From NCBI GenBank assembly GCA_964404255.1, contig CAYOJJ010000007.1:1-64000 (forward strand): a stretch of DNA of 64,000 bases, in the 5' to 3' direction. This stretch comes from JAFDZW01 sp964404255. GTDB lineage: Bacteria; Bacteroidota; Ignavibacteria; Palsa-1295. Positions within the stretch are counted from its first letter, which is position 1, and each line of letters starts with the position of its first letter. A model generated the notes under the pieces. That model saw only the letters and a list, made by a program, of their open reading frames with translations. It had not been told where the DNA came from and ran no database searches. Below, one piece after another: positions 1 through 8,519 of this stretch. A program made the translations under genes and the position numbers.

Positions 1-119
1 ACGAGTTCAAACTCGATGCCAACGGCTTATCCAGTGGCACCTACCTCTATGAGGTATCCTTCACCAACGCCAACGGAGAAACCTCCGTCGAGAGAATGAA
101 GATGTCTTTGAATAAATAA
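1..119 (+). CDS. C-terminal end of a T9SS-sorted secreted protein (partial)
   Basis: The window opens inside a gene; frame 3 is open from base 3 to a TAA at 117-119, giving 38 residues. The sequence LSSGTYLYEV followed by a short strand, basic residues and a final lysine is the typical end of a type IX secretion type-A sorting domain (family knowledge: this domain directs outer-membrane export and anchoring in Bacteroidota). The passenger domain lies outside the window, so nothing can be said about its activity. A strong terminator follows at 155-190. Confidence 0.75.
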   Translation, partial: EFKLDANGLSSGTYLYEVSFTNANGETSVERMKMSLNK

Positions 120-154
120 CCTACATACTTTGTAGTTATTCATTTCGCATAAAA

Positions 155-190
155 GCCGCCCTGCAGAATTCCTGTAGGGCGGTGGTGTTT
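155..190 (+). terminator. Rho-independent terminator after the partial T9SS gene
   Basis: An 11-bp stem (156-166 pairs with 172-182, one G-T pair) with a 5-base loop is followed by a T-rich stretch. It lies 36 bases after the stop codon of the partial gene. Confidence 0.75.
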
Positions 191-286
191 TAAAGAAAAA
201 AACACTAAGATTTTTGGGATTGCTTTTAAAGACAGTATATGTTGCATCGATGTCGACAGGAATTGCTTATGACATTAAAATTATGA

Positions 287-1816
287 ATGGCCTTGCTTAT
301 CAGGGAGTGTCATTCTTGTGCCCACATTAAAAAAGATGCAATGAAAAAAAATGAAGTCGATAATATTGTTCAGGCGATTCAATACTATAAGAGTGAGTTA
401 TCCTTTGTTCGCCATCACCGCCGGCGTTCAAAAGTATTGAATAAACTCAGTGAATTACAACGGTATTGTAACCCGGGAGAAGCTCTAAAATCGGCACAGT
501 TATCGCGGAGATTTGCCGAAGATACCGGCGATCCGAGGACGATCGGAGCCAGTGTGCTTGTCGAAGGGGAGTGCATGCTTATTCGGGGGCGGGTAGAGGA
601 AGCCGATAGAAAAGCAACCGAGGCACTGGAACAATTTACGAAAATAGATTATCAACCGGGGTATGACGATGTGCAGATCTTCCGATGGTCTATTGAAGTG
701 GCTACCGGTTCATTACAACTTTTATCCTCCTATCAGCCCATCTTAGATAAGTTTCTCAATGAAAACCTGATTGAAAAAGAATTAAAAATCGCGGAAATAG
801 TCGCTGTTGCCTACTATTATCGGGGAGAATATGCGGCATGTATCGAGTATAGTAGTTCGGCCCTGCAGTTGGCAAAACAACTGGGACGGCACTGGTCGTC
901 CGCTACAATGCTTTGGCTCTTAGGTATGGCCCTGACAGCAAGCGGAAAAGCGGAAGCAGGGTATGCACAGTGGATCAAGGCCTACGATCATAGCCATGCG
1001 ATGGGCGATATTATAGGCGAATGCAGAAGCCTGCTCGCGGTAGCACAATACCATGCAGTACATAATAGGCTGCCGGAAGCAAGGAGTGAGCTTTCGAAAG
1101 CAAGCTTCTTAGCAACTATGCTTAGCTACCAGAGCCTGACGACTGAATATTATCTTGCAGAAGCTATAGTTGCCCGTGCCGCGCTATGTTATGAAGATGC
1201 CGTATCATCGGCATTAAAAGCTTATGCGAGTTCGGTTTCAATGAATGATCAATATCATTCGATGAAAACACTCCATCTTCTCGGAAGCATTTATCTTATA
1301 CTTGGGCGCGAGCGGGAGGCTGAATCACGATACCGGCAGGCCTTAGAACTGGCCGAGCAATTACAGACCGTGGATTATGCACAACTCATTTTGCGGGAAT
1401 TAGCCACCTTATATGAAAAAGTGGGCCAACCGGAACAGGCGAATGGTTTATATCGGAAATATATCTCTATCTCAACTATCTATCATCCATTGACAATAGT
1501 GCCCGAGGAAGTAGCTTCTACAGAGCATTCTCCGCAGCTTAGCAGATTCGAGGCCGAACGGGAGCTTAGCGTCCCCGAAAATATTCAGTTGATTCGTTCG
1601 ATCATGAATCATTATCCAATGCTAACTGCTTCGGAAGCAAAAGTGTGTTCGATGATCTTCGAACAATATTCCAATAAACAGATTGCTGAAAAGCTATCGC
1701 TTTCTATTCGGACGGTCGAAAATCATCGCTATCATATTCGACAAAAATTAGGAGTGAAAACAGGTACGAAAAAGATCGAACCTCCGGTGGCGATCACGAA
1801 GTACCTGCAAGGATGA
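287..1816 (+). CDS. TPR-repeat transcriptional regulator with C-terminal LuxR-type HTH
   Basis: A predicted DNA-binding regulator of 509 residues. The first ~400 residues are helical with repeated TPR-like units (for example AESRYRQALELAEQL). The last ~65 residues form a LuxR/GerE-type helix-turn-helix: LTASEAKVCSMI, SNKQIAEKLSLSIRTVENH and RYHIRQKLGV. There is no phosphoacceptor domain, so activity is probably set by a ligand or protein bound to the TPR part. The ATG at 287 has no clear ribosome site; the ATG at 341 (MKKNEVDN) is an alternative. It lies directly before the dps-like gene (opposite strand) and the three repeat-protein genes, whose promoters share a direct repeat. That it controls them is a guess from proximity only. 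Confidence 0.8.
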   Translation: MALLIRECHSCAHIKKDAMKKNEVDNIVQAIQYYKSELSFVRHHRRRSKVLNKLSELQRYCNPGEALKSAQLSRRFAEDTGDPRTIGASVLVEGECMLIRGRVEEADRKATEALEQFTKIDYQPGYDDVQIFRWSIEVATGSLQLLSSYQPILDKFLNENLIEKELKIAEIVAVAYYYRGEYAACIEYSSSALQLAKQLGRHWSSATMLWLLGMALTASGKAEAGYAQWIKAYDHSHAMGDIIGECRSLLAVAQYHAVHNRLPEARSELSKASFLATMLSYQSLTTEYYLAEAIVARAALCYEDAVSSALKAYASSVSMNDQYHSMKTLHLLGSIYLILGREREAESRYRQALELAEQLQTVDYAQLILRELATLYEKVGQPEQANGLYRKYISISTIYHPLTIVPEEVASTEHSPQLSRFEAERELSVPENIQLIRSIMNHYPMLTASEAKVCSMIFEQYSNKQIAEKLSLSIRTVENHRYHIRQKLGVKTGTKKIEPPVAITKYLQG

Positions 1817-1823
1817 TCACGAT

Positions 1824-2297
1824 TTAACTTATATATCTCCTGAGCATCCAGGCTGTCGATTCATGGTGCTCTAATAAGGTAGTAAGAAAATCGGTTGTTC
1901 CAATATCTTCAAACTCTTTTTCGCAGCGCTCGATCGCTTCCCGCAAGGCAATGACCACTGCTTCGTGGTCCTTTAAAAGCTGAGCAACCATTTCTTTTGA
2001 AGAGGGATATTTTCCCGGGACTTCTTTTAAGCTACCATGTTCGAGAAACTCCTGCATGGTACCGATGGTGTTACCCCCAAGCTTTCCGATACGTTCGGCA
2101 ATTTCATCGACCGATTGTTCGAGTTCCTGATACTGGGCTTCGAAAAGCTTATGATATTCCATAAAGCTTTCCCCAGACACATTCCAATGGAATTTTCTGG
2201 TTTTTGTATAGAGGATCATGGCGTCCGATAGAATACCGGTTAGAATAGTGATAACCCCTTTAAGATTTTTATCGGAGATTCCAATATTTGTTTTCAT
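1824..2297 (-). CDS. dps: Dps-family ferritin-like DNA-binding protein
   Basis: 157 residues, the usual Dps length. The conserved ferroxidase-site residues are visible: H37 in RKFHWNV, H49, E53, D64 and E68 in SVDEIAERIGKLGG. Dps proteins form 12-subunit shells that oxidise iron(II) with hydrogen peroxide and store it, protecting DNA in oxidative stress and stationary phase. The N-terminus is short and has few lysines, so direct DNA binding is uncertain. It converges on the LuxR-type regulator, with 7 bases between the stop codons. No operator could be recognised upstream (2298-2340). Confidence 0.9.
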   Translation of the reverse strand: MKTNIGISDKNLKGVITILTGILSDAMILYTKTRKFHWNVSGESFMEYHKLFEAQYQELEQSVDEIAERIGKLGGNTIGTMQEFLEHGSLKEVPGKYPSSKEMVAQLLKDHEAVVIALREAIERCEKEFEDIGTTDFLTTLLEHHESTAWMLRRYIS

Positions 2298-2421
2298 ACG
2301 GTTATAAAATTAGTCTATCTGCCTAACTATACGTTTGTAGGTACCTTGGCGGTTGTTATTTCGGCTGCGATAATCTTTTAAAATACTTAACCTATTGGAA
2401 ATTCAATGTAATGACAGGCCA

Positions 2422-2479
2422 TGAGTAGTAAATGAGTAGTTTTCATGACATTTTTTTAATGAAAGTGGAAGTATGTTTG
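2422..2479 (+). promoter_or_regulatory. Promoter with TGAGTA direct repeat, repeat-protein gene 1
   Basis: TGAGTAG occurs at 2422-2428 and again at 2433-2439, an 11-bp step (one helical turn). Exactly 50 bp downstream of the first repeat starts TATGTTTG (2472-2479), a match to the Bacteroidota -7 element TAnnTTTG. No good -33 TTTG is visible, which fits an activator-dependent promoter. The same layout occurs before the next two paralogues. The start codon is 117 bases after the first repeat. Confidence 0.65.
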
Positions 2480-2538
2480 CCTAACTGCTTCTGCAATGAA
2501 GCATAACAATATTTATCACATATTCTAGGGAGCCTTGT

Positions 2539-4983
2539 ATGAAAACTAGATTGCTAACAGCAAAGACATTGATGATTGCGGGTATGCTATTGTATTCAGG
2601 GATTACCAGAGCCCAGGAAACATCGGTGCCAACATCATCTTCTTCCACCGTATCGTATCAGGGTATTCTTGCCGATAATGGCGGGAAGCTTAGCGACGGT
2701 ACCTATGATCTCACCGTTACGTTGTATAGTGATCCGGAAGGACACAATTATGTGTGGCGTGACGATTATAGCACAACGATCACCAATGGGTTATTCAATG
2801 TATCGCTTGGCAGCGGAACGATGCCGTTACCGAAAGCGGCTATTATGGATAAACCATTATGGGTCGGCGTTTCGGTCAATGGCGGAGCAGAACTTCGGCC
2901 GCTTGTTGCCCTGAGTGCTGTTCCGATGGCATTGAACGTAGCCGATAATGCGATCACGGCCAAGAAAATGGGTACCGATTTTGTCGGTGCTATTACGCTC
3001 GACGGTAAAAATATTACGGGCAAAGGAAATACGCTTAATCTTCATAGTGGCGGCGGCATCGATCTGAAGTACGATGAATTTTCCAATAGCCTGAATATTA
3101 CTACTTCGAGTGATATTTCCAATGGCAAAAAACAAACCCACGTCCCCGGTTTTGATTATTGGGGTGAGGGAGGAAACCAACTCGCCGGTGGTGAATTCCT
3201 CGGCTCGGTTACCGGGTTTGCACAAACGGGTGTCGATATTCGCGTCGATAATGGCGGTGGAAATCCTGCCAGTGGTCGCGTAATGTGGTACGACATTGTC
3301 GGTGGAAACAGCCCGATCATCATCGGAGGGTATCTCGGTAATACGATTACCGCTAATGATGGATCTACCATTGCCGGCGGCGGTCAGAATGGAGCAGTAA
3401 ATAATATCAGCTCCGATTACGGATTTATCGGCAGTGGTGATAACAATAGTATCAATGGTGGTGCAAATTACTCGGTTATCAGTGGTGGTCAGGGCAACCT
3501 GGTCTTAAACGATCATTCGGTCATCGGTGGTGGTTTAAATAACCAGGCAGGCGGCGGCGCCGGTCTTACCATGACTGTTGGCGGTGGTGAAGCTAACATT
3601 GCCTTTGACGATGGAACGACTGTTGCCGGTGGTGAAGGAAATCACGCAATGCTTATCCATTCGTTTATCGGTGGTGGTCGTGGGAATAGTGCTCTCGGTC
3701 ATGCTTCGGTAGTCGGAGGTGGTGAAAGCAATACTGCAAACAATGATTTCGACATTGTTGTCGGCGGTCAGGGTAATCAGGCATTCAACAATAATACATT
3801 TGTTGGTGGTGGTCAGGGTAACCAAGCAACGAGAGATTATTCAGCTATTGTTGGTGGCCAGGGCAACCGAACCCTGAATGATTATTCCTTCATAGGTGGT
3901 GGTCATAACAATACTGCTGGGGGTGCCGGTGGTGTAACAATGACTATAGGTGGCGGTGAAAATAATATTGCTGCAGACGATGGGTCGACAGTTGCCGGTG
4001 GTGAAAATAACCATGCTATGATTATCCATTCATTTATCGGAGGTGGTTTTGGTAATACGACTACCGGACCACAATCGGTAGTTTCCGGTGGTCTTATGAA
4101 TCAGGCCACTGCTCCGGAAGCAACGGTTGGCGGTGGAAATACTAACCAGGCAACAGGAGATCAATCGGTCGTCGCCGGTGGATTGAATAATGTGGCCGGA
4201 GGTTCTGGTATTACACAATCGGTCGGTGGTGGTGAAGCTAACCTGGCTTTTGGTGACGGTACCACAATTGCTGGCGGCGAGCATAACACTTCGTGGCTGA
4301 AACACTCTGCTATCCTTGGTGGATATATGAATACTACCGGTACTGCAGCATTAGCCGCAGCTATTGGCGGTGGTCAATTCAATAGAGCTATCGGGTCACT
4401 GAGCACGATTCCCGGTGGCGATCATCTGACTGCCCAGATGAACGATCAAACCGTGGTCGGTATGTATAATACACCACTTGGCACATGGACCGGCGGACCA
4501 TTGACTGACGATCCTATTTTCCTTGTAGGTAATGGAAGTGGAGCCGGTACCAGTAATGCCTTCCAGGTTTCGCTTAATGGACATGCATTACCGTATCAGG
4601 TACTTGGTAATTTCAGCGCTGCACCGCCGAATCCGCCGGTGAAGGGAGCATCCTATAATGACAATGCTATCAATGCCTGGGGTGATGTAAATGTGGCTGG
4701 GCTAGTTCTTAATGATTTTGGAGTAATAGGAGTGGCAAATGGACCAGTTGGTACTTACACAGTAACCCTTAATTACCCGGCTGGTACTCTTCCAAATGCT
4801 GCAATAGTTGTAACCGTTAACGAAGACCCATGCGCAGGTGGTGTACCGGGCTTTGCAACGGTTCAGCATATTGGATCATGTGGATTATTACCAACCCAAT
4901 TCGTCGTACGTACTTATACAGTTGGCTTCGGTGGAGCGGTCGCTACGAATTTGCCATTCCATTTCCATGTAGCCGGTCGTTAA
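2539..4983 (+). CDS. Secreted repeat protein with YadA-head-like array, paralogue 1
   Basis: 814 residues. Residues 1-25 are a Sec signal peptide ending near TRAQ. Residues ~35-150 form a conserved N-terminal domain (VSYQGILADNGG, then LSDGTYDLTVTLY and RPLVALSAVPMALNVADNAI), common at the start of surface proteins in this group. From ~210 to ~640 run about two dozen units of ~15 residues of the form (V/I)(G/A)GGxxNxA, resembling the Hep/Hag repeats of trimeric autotransporter heads. A conserved C-terminal domain begins near KGASYNDNAINAWGDV. There is no YadA-type membrane anchor and no clear T9SS type-A motif, so the mode of attachment is unknown. Role in adhesion or surface layer is inferred. 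Start: GGGAG before the ATG. Confidence 0.75.
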   Translation: MKTRLLTAKTLMIAGMLLYSGITRAQETSVPTSSSSTVSYQGILADNGGKLSDGTYDLTVTLYSDPEGHNYVWRDDYSTTITNGLFNVSLGSGTMPLPKAAIMDKPLWVGVSVNGGAELRPLVALSAVPMALNVADNAITAKKMGTDFVGAITLDGKNITGKGNTLNLHSGGGIDLKYDEFSNSLNITTSSDISNGKKQTHVPGFDYWGEGGNQLAGGEFLGSVTGFAQTGVDIRVDNGGGNPASGRVMWYDIVGGNSPIIIGGYLGNTITANDGSTIAGGGQNGAVNNISSDYGFIGSGDNNSINGGANYSVISGGQGNLVLNDHSVIGGGLNNQAGGGAGLTMTVGGGEANIAFDDGTTVAGGEGNHAMLIHSFIGGGRGNSALGHASVVGGGESNTANNDFDIVVGGQGNQAFNNNTFVGGGQGNQATRDYSAIVGGQGNRTLNDYSFIGGGHNNTAGGAGGVTMTIGGGENNIAADDGSTVAGGENNHAMIIHSFIGGGFGNTTTGPQSVVSGGLMNQATAPEATVGGGNTNQATGDQSVVAGGLNNVAGGSGITQSVGGGEANLAFGDGTTIAGGEHNTSWLKHSAILGGYMNTTGTAALAAAIGGGQFNRAIGSLSTIPGGDHLTAQMNDQTVVGMYNTPLGTWTGGPLTDDPIFLVGNGSGAGTSNAFQVSLNGHALPYQVLGNFSAAPPNPPVKGASYNDNAINAWGDVNVAGLVLNDFGVIGVANGPVGTYTVTLNYPAGTLPNAAIVVTVNEDPCAGGVPGFATVQHIGSCGLLPTQFVVRTYTVGFGGAVATNLPFHFHVAGR

Positions 4984-4990
4984 TAAATCA

Positions 4991-5005
4991 GAAGAGAGAG
5001 AGTTC
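4991..5005 (+). promoter_or_regulatory. Conserved 3'-UTR motif GAAGAGAGAGAGTTC
   Basis: A purine-rich 15-mer just after the stop codon. Nearly the same motif follows the stop of paralogue 2 (8276-8290), paralogue 3 (11209-11223, one change) and the distinct repeat gene ending at 29493 (29509-29519). In all four it ends 22-26 bases after the stop and precedes the terminator. Function unknown. Confidence 0.5.
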
Positions 5006-5027
5006 ACTCTAAAAAATCTTTAGATCG

Positions 5028-5064
5028 CCGAAGCCCTTTGCTTGCAAAGGCTTCGGTTTTTTAT
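5028..5064 (+). terminator. Rho-independent terminator after repeat protein 1
   Basis: A long stem CCGAAGCC...GGCTTCGG (5028-5056) closed by further pairs around CTTG is followed by a run of T residues. Confidence 0.85.
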
Positions 5065-5094
5065 TGTATTGGTATTCAATGAATTGACAAAGTA

Positions 5095-5152
5095 TGAGTA
5101 TTAAATGAGTAGTTTTCAGAAGTAAAATTATTTTTCATTGAAAGTATCTTTG
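5095..5152 (+). promoter_or_regulatory. Promoter with TGAGTA direct repeat, repeat-protein gene 2
   Basis: TGAGTA at 5095-5100 and TGAGTAG at 5106-5112 (11-bp step), with TATCTTTG at 5145-5152 starting exactly 50 bp after the first repeat. The layout is the same as for paralogues 1 and 3. The start codon is 115 bases downstream. Confidence 0.65.
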
Positions 5153-5209
5153 TATTCTTGCCGCGATAACAATCATACATATTAACGAATCAACTTAACA
5201 GGAGCCTAT

Positions 5210-8200
5210 ATGAAAAAACATGTATTTGTACTTATTCTACTGGCGCTTGCTTCGATAACCTTGTGCACCACTTTGGCATTGGCACAATCAGTTGCTCCAA
5301 GCACGTCAAGCCCTGTCGTTTCTTATCAGGGAATACTCACCCAATCCGAAGGAAGCCGGATCCCCGACGGCTCCTATACGATCATGGTAACTCTTTATAG
5401 CGATGCTTCAGGTACGAACTATATCTGGCGCGACGAGTATAAAACGGCTGTTCATAATGGATTATTTAATGTCCTGCTTGGTGCAGGAACGATGCCTCTT
5501 CCAAAAGCATCGACTATGGATCGTCCGTTATGGGTTGGCCTATCGGTCAATGGCGGGCCGGAGCTGAGGCCGCTCTCACCACTCACCTCAGTCCCCAGTG
5601 CTGTGAACGTTGCCGATAATGCTATCACGGCTAAGAAGATGGGCACCGATTATGTCGGAGCTATCACTGTTGATGGTAAGTCGGTTACCGGCAAGGGAGG
5701 AGCATTGAATTTGCACAGTGGTAACGGCATCACGCTGAACTTCGATGAATCGTCGAATTCATTATCGATCGCTTCCTCTTTGTATAATAGTGATGGAAAG
5801 CTACAATGGATCGGAAATAACTTTTGTGGCACCAATGGTGATGGCGCTGCGATAAATCCGGTCAATGCTGCGAAAAGTACTATCGGTGGCGGTTGTGATA
5901 ATACAACCGTGTTAACCGGCGTACCATTCGTAGCCACGTATGCCTCGGTACTTGGCGGATTTAAGAACCATGGCTATGCCGATTACACCAGTGTTGGCGG
6001 AGGTGATACCAACGTTGCGAGCGCCAATTTTGCTACCGTAGGCGGTGGGTATTTTAATAAATCGAGTGCCCTCTTTTCTACCGTCAGTGGAGGTGCTTAT
6101 AATAGTGCCAGTGGCTGCGGCTCTTTTGTCGGCGGCGGCGGTACCATTTGCGATAGCAGTGCGCATGGAAATACTGCTTCCGGTGTTGCTTCAACTCTTG
6201 TGGGAGGTAATGATAATATTGCCGGTGGCTCCTATTCCTTTATCGGTGGTGGATCTACGAACACGGCTAGTAGTACCTATTCCGTTATTGGTGGCGGAGT
6301 AAATAACAGTGCAACCAACCAGACTACCACTGTCGCCGGTGGAAGTAGCAATAGTGCTACGGGTGGGGGTGCTTTTGTTGGCGGTGGCAATAATAATAAT
6401 GCCTCAGGTACATTGGCAGTAGTTGCCGGTGGATCGACAAACGTTGCTTCTGCTCAGCAAACTGCTATCGGTGGTGGTTCGGGTAATCAGGCTCTCAACG
6501 ATCAATCAGTCGTTGCCGGTGGATTGAACAACCAGGCTGGTGGCGGCGGTGGAATTACCATGACAGTCGGCGGTGGAGAATCGAACCTTGCCCGTGACGA
6601 TGGTTCTACGGTTGCCGGCGGTGAACATAATTCTGCTCTTTTGACGCACTCCTTCATTGGCGGTGGATTTACTAATACGGCTAATGGAATTGCGGCAGTT
6701 GTCGGTGGTGGTGAAACGAATGTTGCCAATGGCGACCATTCTACCATTGGCGGTGGTATCAGTAACCAGACAATAACAAAAGAATCGTTTATCGGTGGTG
6801 GCAGCGGCAATAGAACATTCAATGACCAATCGGTCGTTGCCGGCGGATTGAATAATCAGGCTGGCGGTGGCGCTGGTATTACGATGACGGTCGGCGGTGG
6901 TGAAGCAAACCTTGCCCGCGACGACGGTTCTACGGTTGCCGGTGGTGAGCATAATTCTGCAAATACCACTCACTCGTTTATCGGCGGCGGTTTTATGAAT
7001 ACCACTAATGGTATTGCTGCTGTCGTAGCCGGTGGTGAACAAAATACTGCCGGTGGTGACCACTCTTTTATCGGAGGCGGTATAAATAATCAGGCGCTGA
7101 CTACCACAGCAGCGGTAGGCGGTGGCAATAGTAATATGAGTACAAATATTTCAACGTTTATTGGTGGTGGCGATAATAACGTTGCAAGTGGAGGAAAAGC
7201 GGTAGTAGCAGGTGGCACCGGTAACCAGTCGATCGCTCAGGAAACATCGATCGGCGGCGGTGCTGCAAACGTTGCTTCTGCTATTCAGGCAACCGTTGGT
7301 GGTGGTACCGGAAACCGTGCTACCAGCCCGCAATCGGTCGTTGCCGGTGGATTGAATAACACGGCAGGTGGTATTGCCGGTATTACCATGACGGTCGGCG
7401 GTGGTGAAGCTAATGCTGCGATCGACGACGGTGCAACTATTGCCGGTGGTGAGCATAATTCTGCCAATCTTATTCACTCCTTTATCGGAGGTGGTTTTAT
7501 GAATACTACGAATGGCCCTGCCTCGGTCGTAAGTGGCGGAGAATTTAATGTCTCCGGTGGTAATGATGCCGCTACGGGTGGTGGTATTTTTAATAATGCG
7601 GCTGCTGCAATGTCCGCCGTCGGCGGTGGACGGTTTAACCGTGCTACCGGAGCTAATGCTGCTATTCCCGGTGGCGATAGTTTAACGGCTCAAATGTATG
7701 GCCAGGCCGTTGTCGGCTTTAACAATGTGCCGACCGGTACTTATACCAAATCGAGTGCTATCACACCAACGACAAACGATGCACTCTTTATTGTTGGTAA
7801 TGGCAGAACGGCTGCTGCTCAAAGCAATGCCTTTGAAGTATCAGTCAATGGCCATGCAACACCGATGCAGGTGCTCGGTAACTCCACCGGTGGAAATAAT
7901 CCGGTAAAAGGAGCATCCTATAATGACAATGCTCTCAATGCCTGGGGTGTTGTAGCGGCTGGTGGTGCCGTTCTCAGTGACTTCGGTGTAGCAGGAGTTG
8001 CTTTTGCTCCGCCCAATGTCTATACTGTTACTCTTAATTATCCGGCTGCTCCGGCTGCAGGATCGCTTGCCACGGCATCGATTACGGTAACGGTTCGCGA
8101 CGACGCTTGCCCGCCGACTCCGGTGGCTCCCGGTTTTGCTACCTCGTCTATTTTAGGACCTTGTGGTGCGGGGAGCAATACATTCATCATTCGCACCTAT

Positions 8201-8266
8201 GCGGTTGGTGCCGGTGGCGCTATCGCAACCGCAAAGTCGTTCTTCTTTAAAGTCTCCGGACGTTAA
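5210..8266 (+). CDS. Secreted repeat protein with YadA-head-like array, paralogue 2
   Basis: 1018 residues, the longest of the three tandem paralogues. A signal peptide (residues 1-26, ending ALAQ) is followed by the same VSYQGIL N-terminal domain and a linker. About 35-40 units of ~15 residues with the core GGGxxNxA lie between ~220 and ~830. The conserved C-terminal domain (KGASYNDNALNAWGVV) includes cysteines in short inserts. The start is fixed by AGGAG at 5200-5204, six bases before the ATG; paralogue 3 has the identical AGGAGCCTATATG context. The array contains a 324-nt tandem duplication (6500-7147). No membrane anchor is visible. Probable cell-surface or released fibre or adhesin-like protein; the substrate or partner is unknown. 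Confidence 0.78.
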   Translation: MKKHVFVLILLALASITLCTTLALAQSVAPSTSSPVVSYQGILTQSEGSRIPDGSYTIMVTLYSDASGTNYIWRDEYKTAVHNGLFNVLLGAGTMPLPKASTMDRPLWVGLSVNGGPELRPLSPLTSVPSAVNVADNAITAKKMGTDYVGAITVDGKSVTGKGGALNLHSGNGITLNFDESSNSLSIASSLYNSDGKLQWIGNNFCGTNGDGAAINPVNAAKSTIGGGCDNTTVLTGVPFVATYASVLGGFKNHGYADYTSVGGGDTNVASANFATVGGGYFNKSSALFSTVSGGAYNSASGCGSFVGGGGTICDSSAHGNTASGVASTLVGGNDNIAGGSYSFIGGGSTNTASSTYSVIGGGVNNSATNQTTTVAGGSSNSATGGGAFVGGGNNNNASGTLAVVAGGSTNVASAQQTAIGGGSGNQALNDQSVVAGGLNNQAGGGGGITMTVGGGESNLARDDGSTVAGGEHNSALLTHSFIGGGFTNTANGIAAVVGGGETNVANGDHSTIGGGISNQTITKESFIGGGSGNRTFNDQSVVAGGLNNQAGGGAGITMTVGGGEANLARDDGSTVAGGEHNSANTTHSFIGGGFMNTTNGIAAVVAGGEQNTAGGDHSFIGGGINNQALTTTAAVGGGNSNMSTNISTFIGGGDNNVASGGKAVVAGGTGNQSIAQETSIGGGAANVASAIQATVGGGTGNRATSPQSVVAGGLNNTAGGIAGITMTVGGGEANAAIDDGATIAGGEHNSANLIHSFIGGGFMNTTNGPASVVSGGEFNVSGGNDAATGGGIFNNAAAAMSAVGGGRFNRATGANAAIPGGDSLTAQMYGQAVVGFNNVPTGTYTKSSAITPTTNDALFIVGNGRTAAAQSNAFEVSVNGHATPMQVLGNSTGGNNPVKGASYNDNALNAWGVVAAGGAVLSDFGVAGVAFAPPNVYTVTLNYPAAPAAGSLATASITVTVRDDACPPTPVAPGFATSSILGPCGAGSNTFIIRTYAVGAGGAIATAKSFFFKVSGR
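6500..7147 (+). repeat. 324-nt internal tandem duplication in repeat protein 2
   Basis: The block beginning at the codons for DQSVVAGGLNNQAGGG (near 6500) recurs 324 bases later (near 6824). The order of motifs is the same in both: ITMTVGGGE, DDGSTVAGGEHNSA, THSFIGGGF. A shorter relative begins near 7328. The blocks are similar but not identical. Confidence 0.65.
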
Positions 8267-8275
8267 TTTATATCA

Positions 8276-8290
8276 GAAGAGAGAGAGTTC
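8276..8290 (+). promoter_or_regulatory. Conserved 3'-UTR motif after repeat protein 2
   Basis: An exact copy of the 15-mer at 4991-5005 ends 24 bases after the stop codon. Confidence 0.5.
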
Positions 8291-8312
8291 GACTGAAAGA
8301 AGTTCGTTCTAT

Positions 8313-8345
8313 AAGGCTCCTCCCATTCGGGAGGAGCTTTTTTAT
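8313..8345 (+). terminator. Rho-independent terminator after repeat protein 2
   Basis: The stem GCTCCTCCC/GGGAGGAGC (8316-8324 with 8329-8337) has a 4-base loop, flanking A/T pairs and a T run. Confidence 0.85.
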
Positions 8346-8403
8346 GTTATACCGCCAATAGTATTTCTTCTATCTCCTTTAGTAGTAGGCAGGTGACAAG
8401 CCG

Positions 8404-8461
8404 TGAGTACTTTTTGAGTAGTAATAGGTAGGATAACCCGTGTGCAGTAGCAGTATGTTTG
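8404..8461 (+). promoter_or_regulatory. Promoter with TGAGTA direct repeat, repeat-protein gene 3
   Basis: TGAGTA at 8404-8409 and TGAGTAG at 8415-8421 (11-bp step), with TATGTTTG at 8454-8461, again exactly 50 bp from the first repeat. The bases between these elements differ from the other two copies, so the spacing itself appears conserved. The start codon is 116 bases downstream. Confidence 0.65.
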
Positions 8462-8519
8462 CGAACCGTTGCCGCGATAACAGTTAACACACATGTTCAT
8501 CAACTTATCAGGAGCCTAT

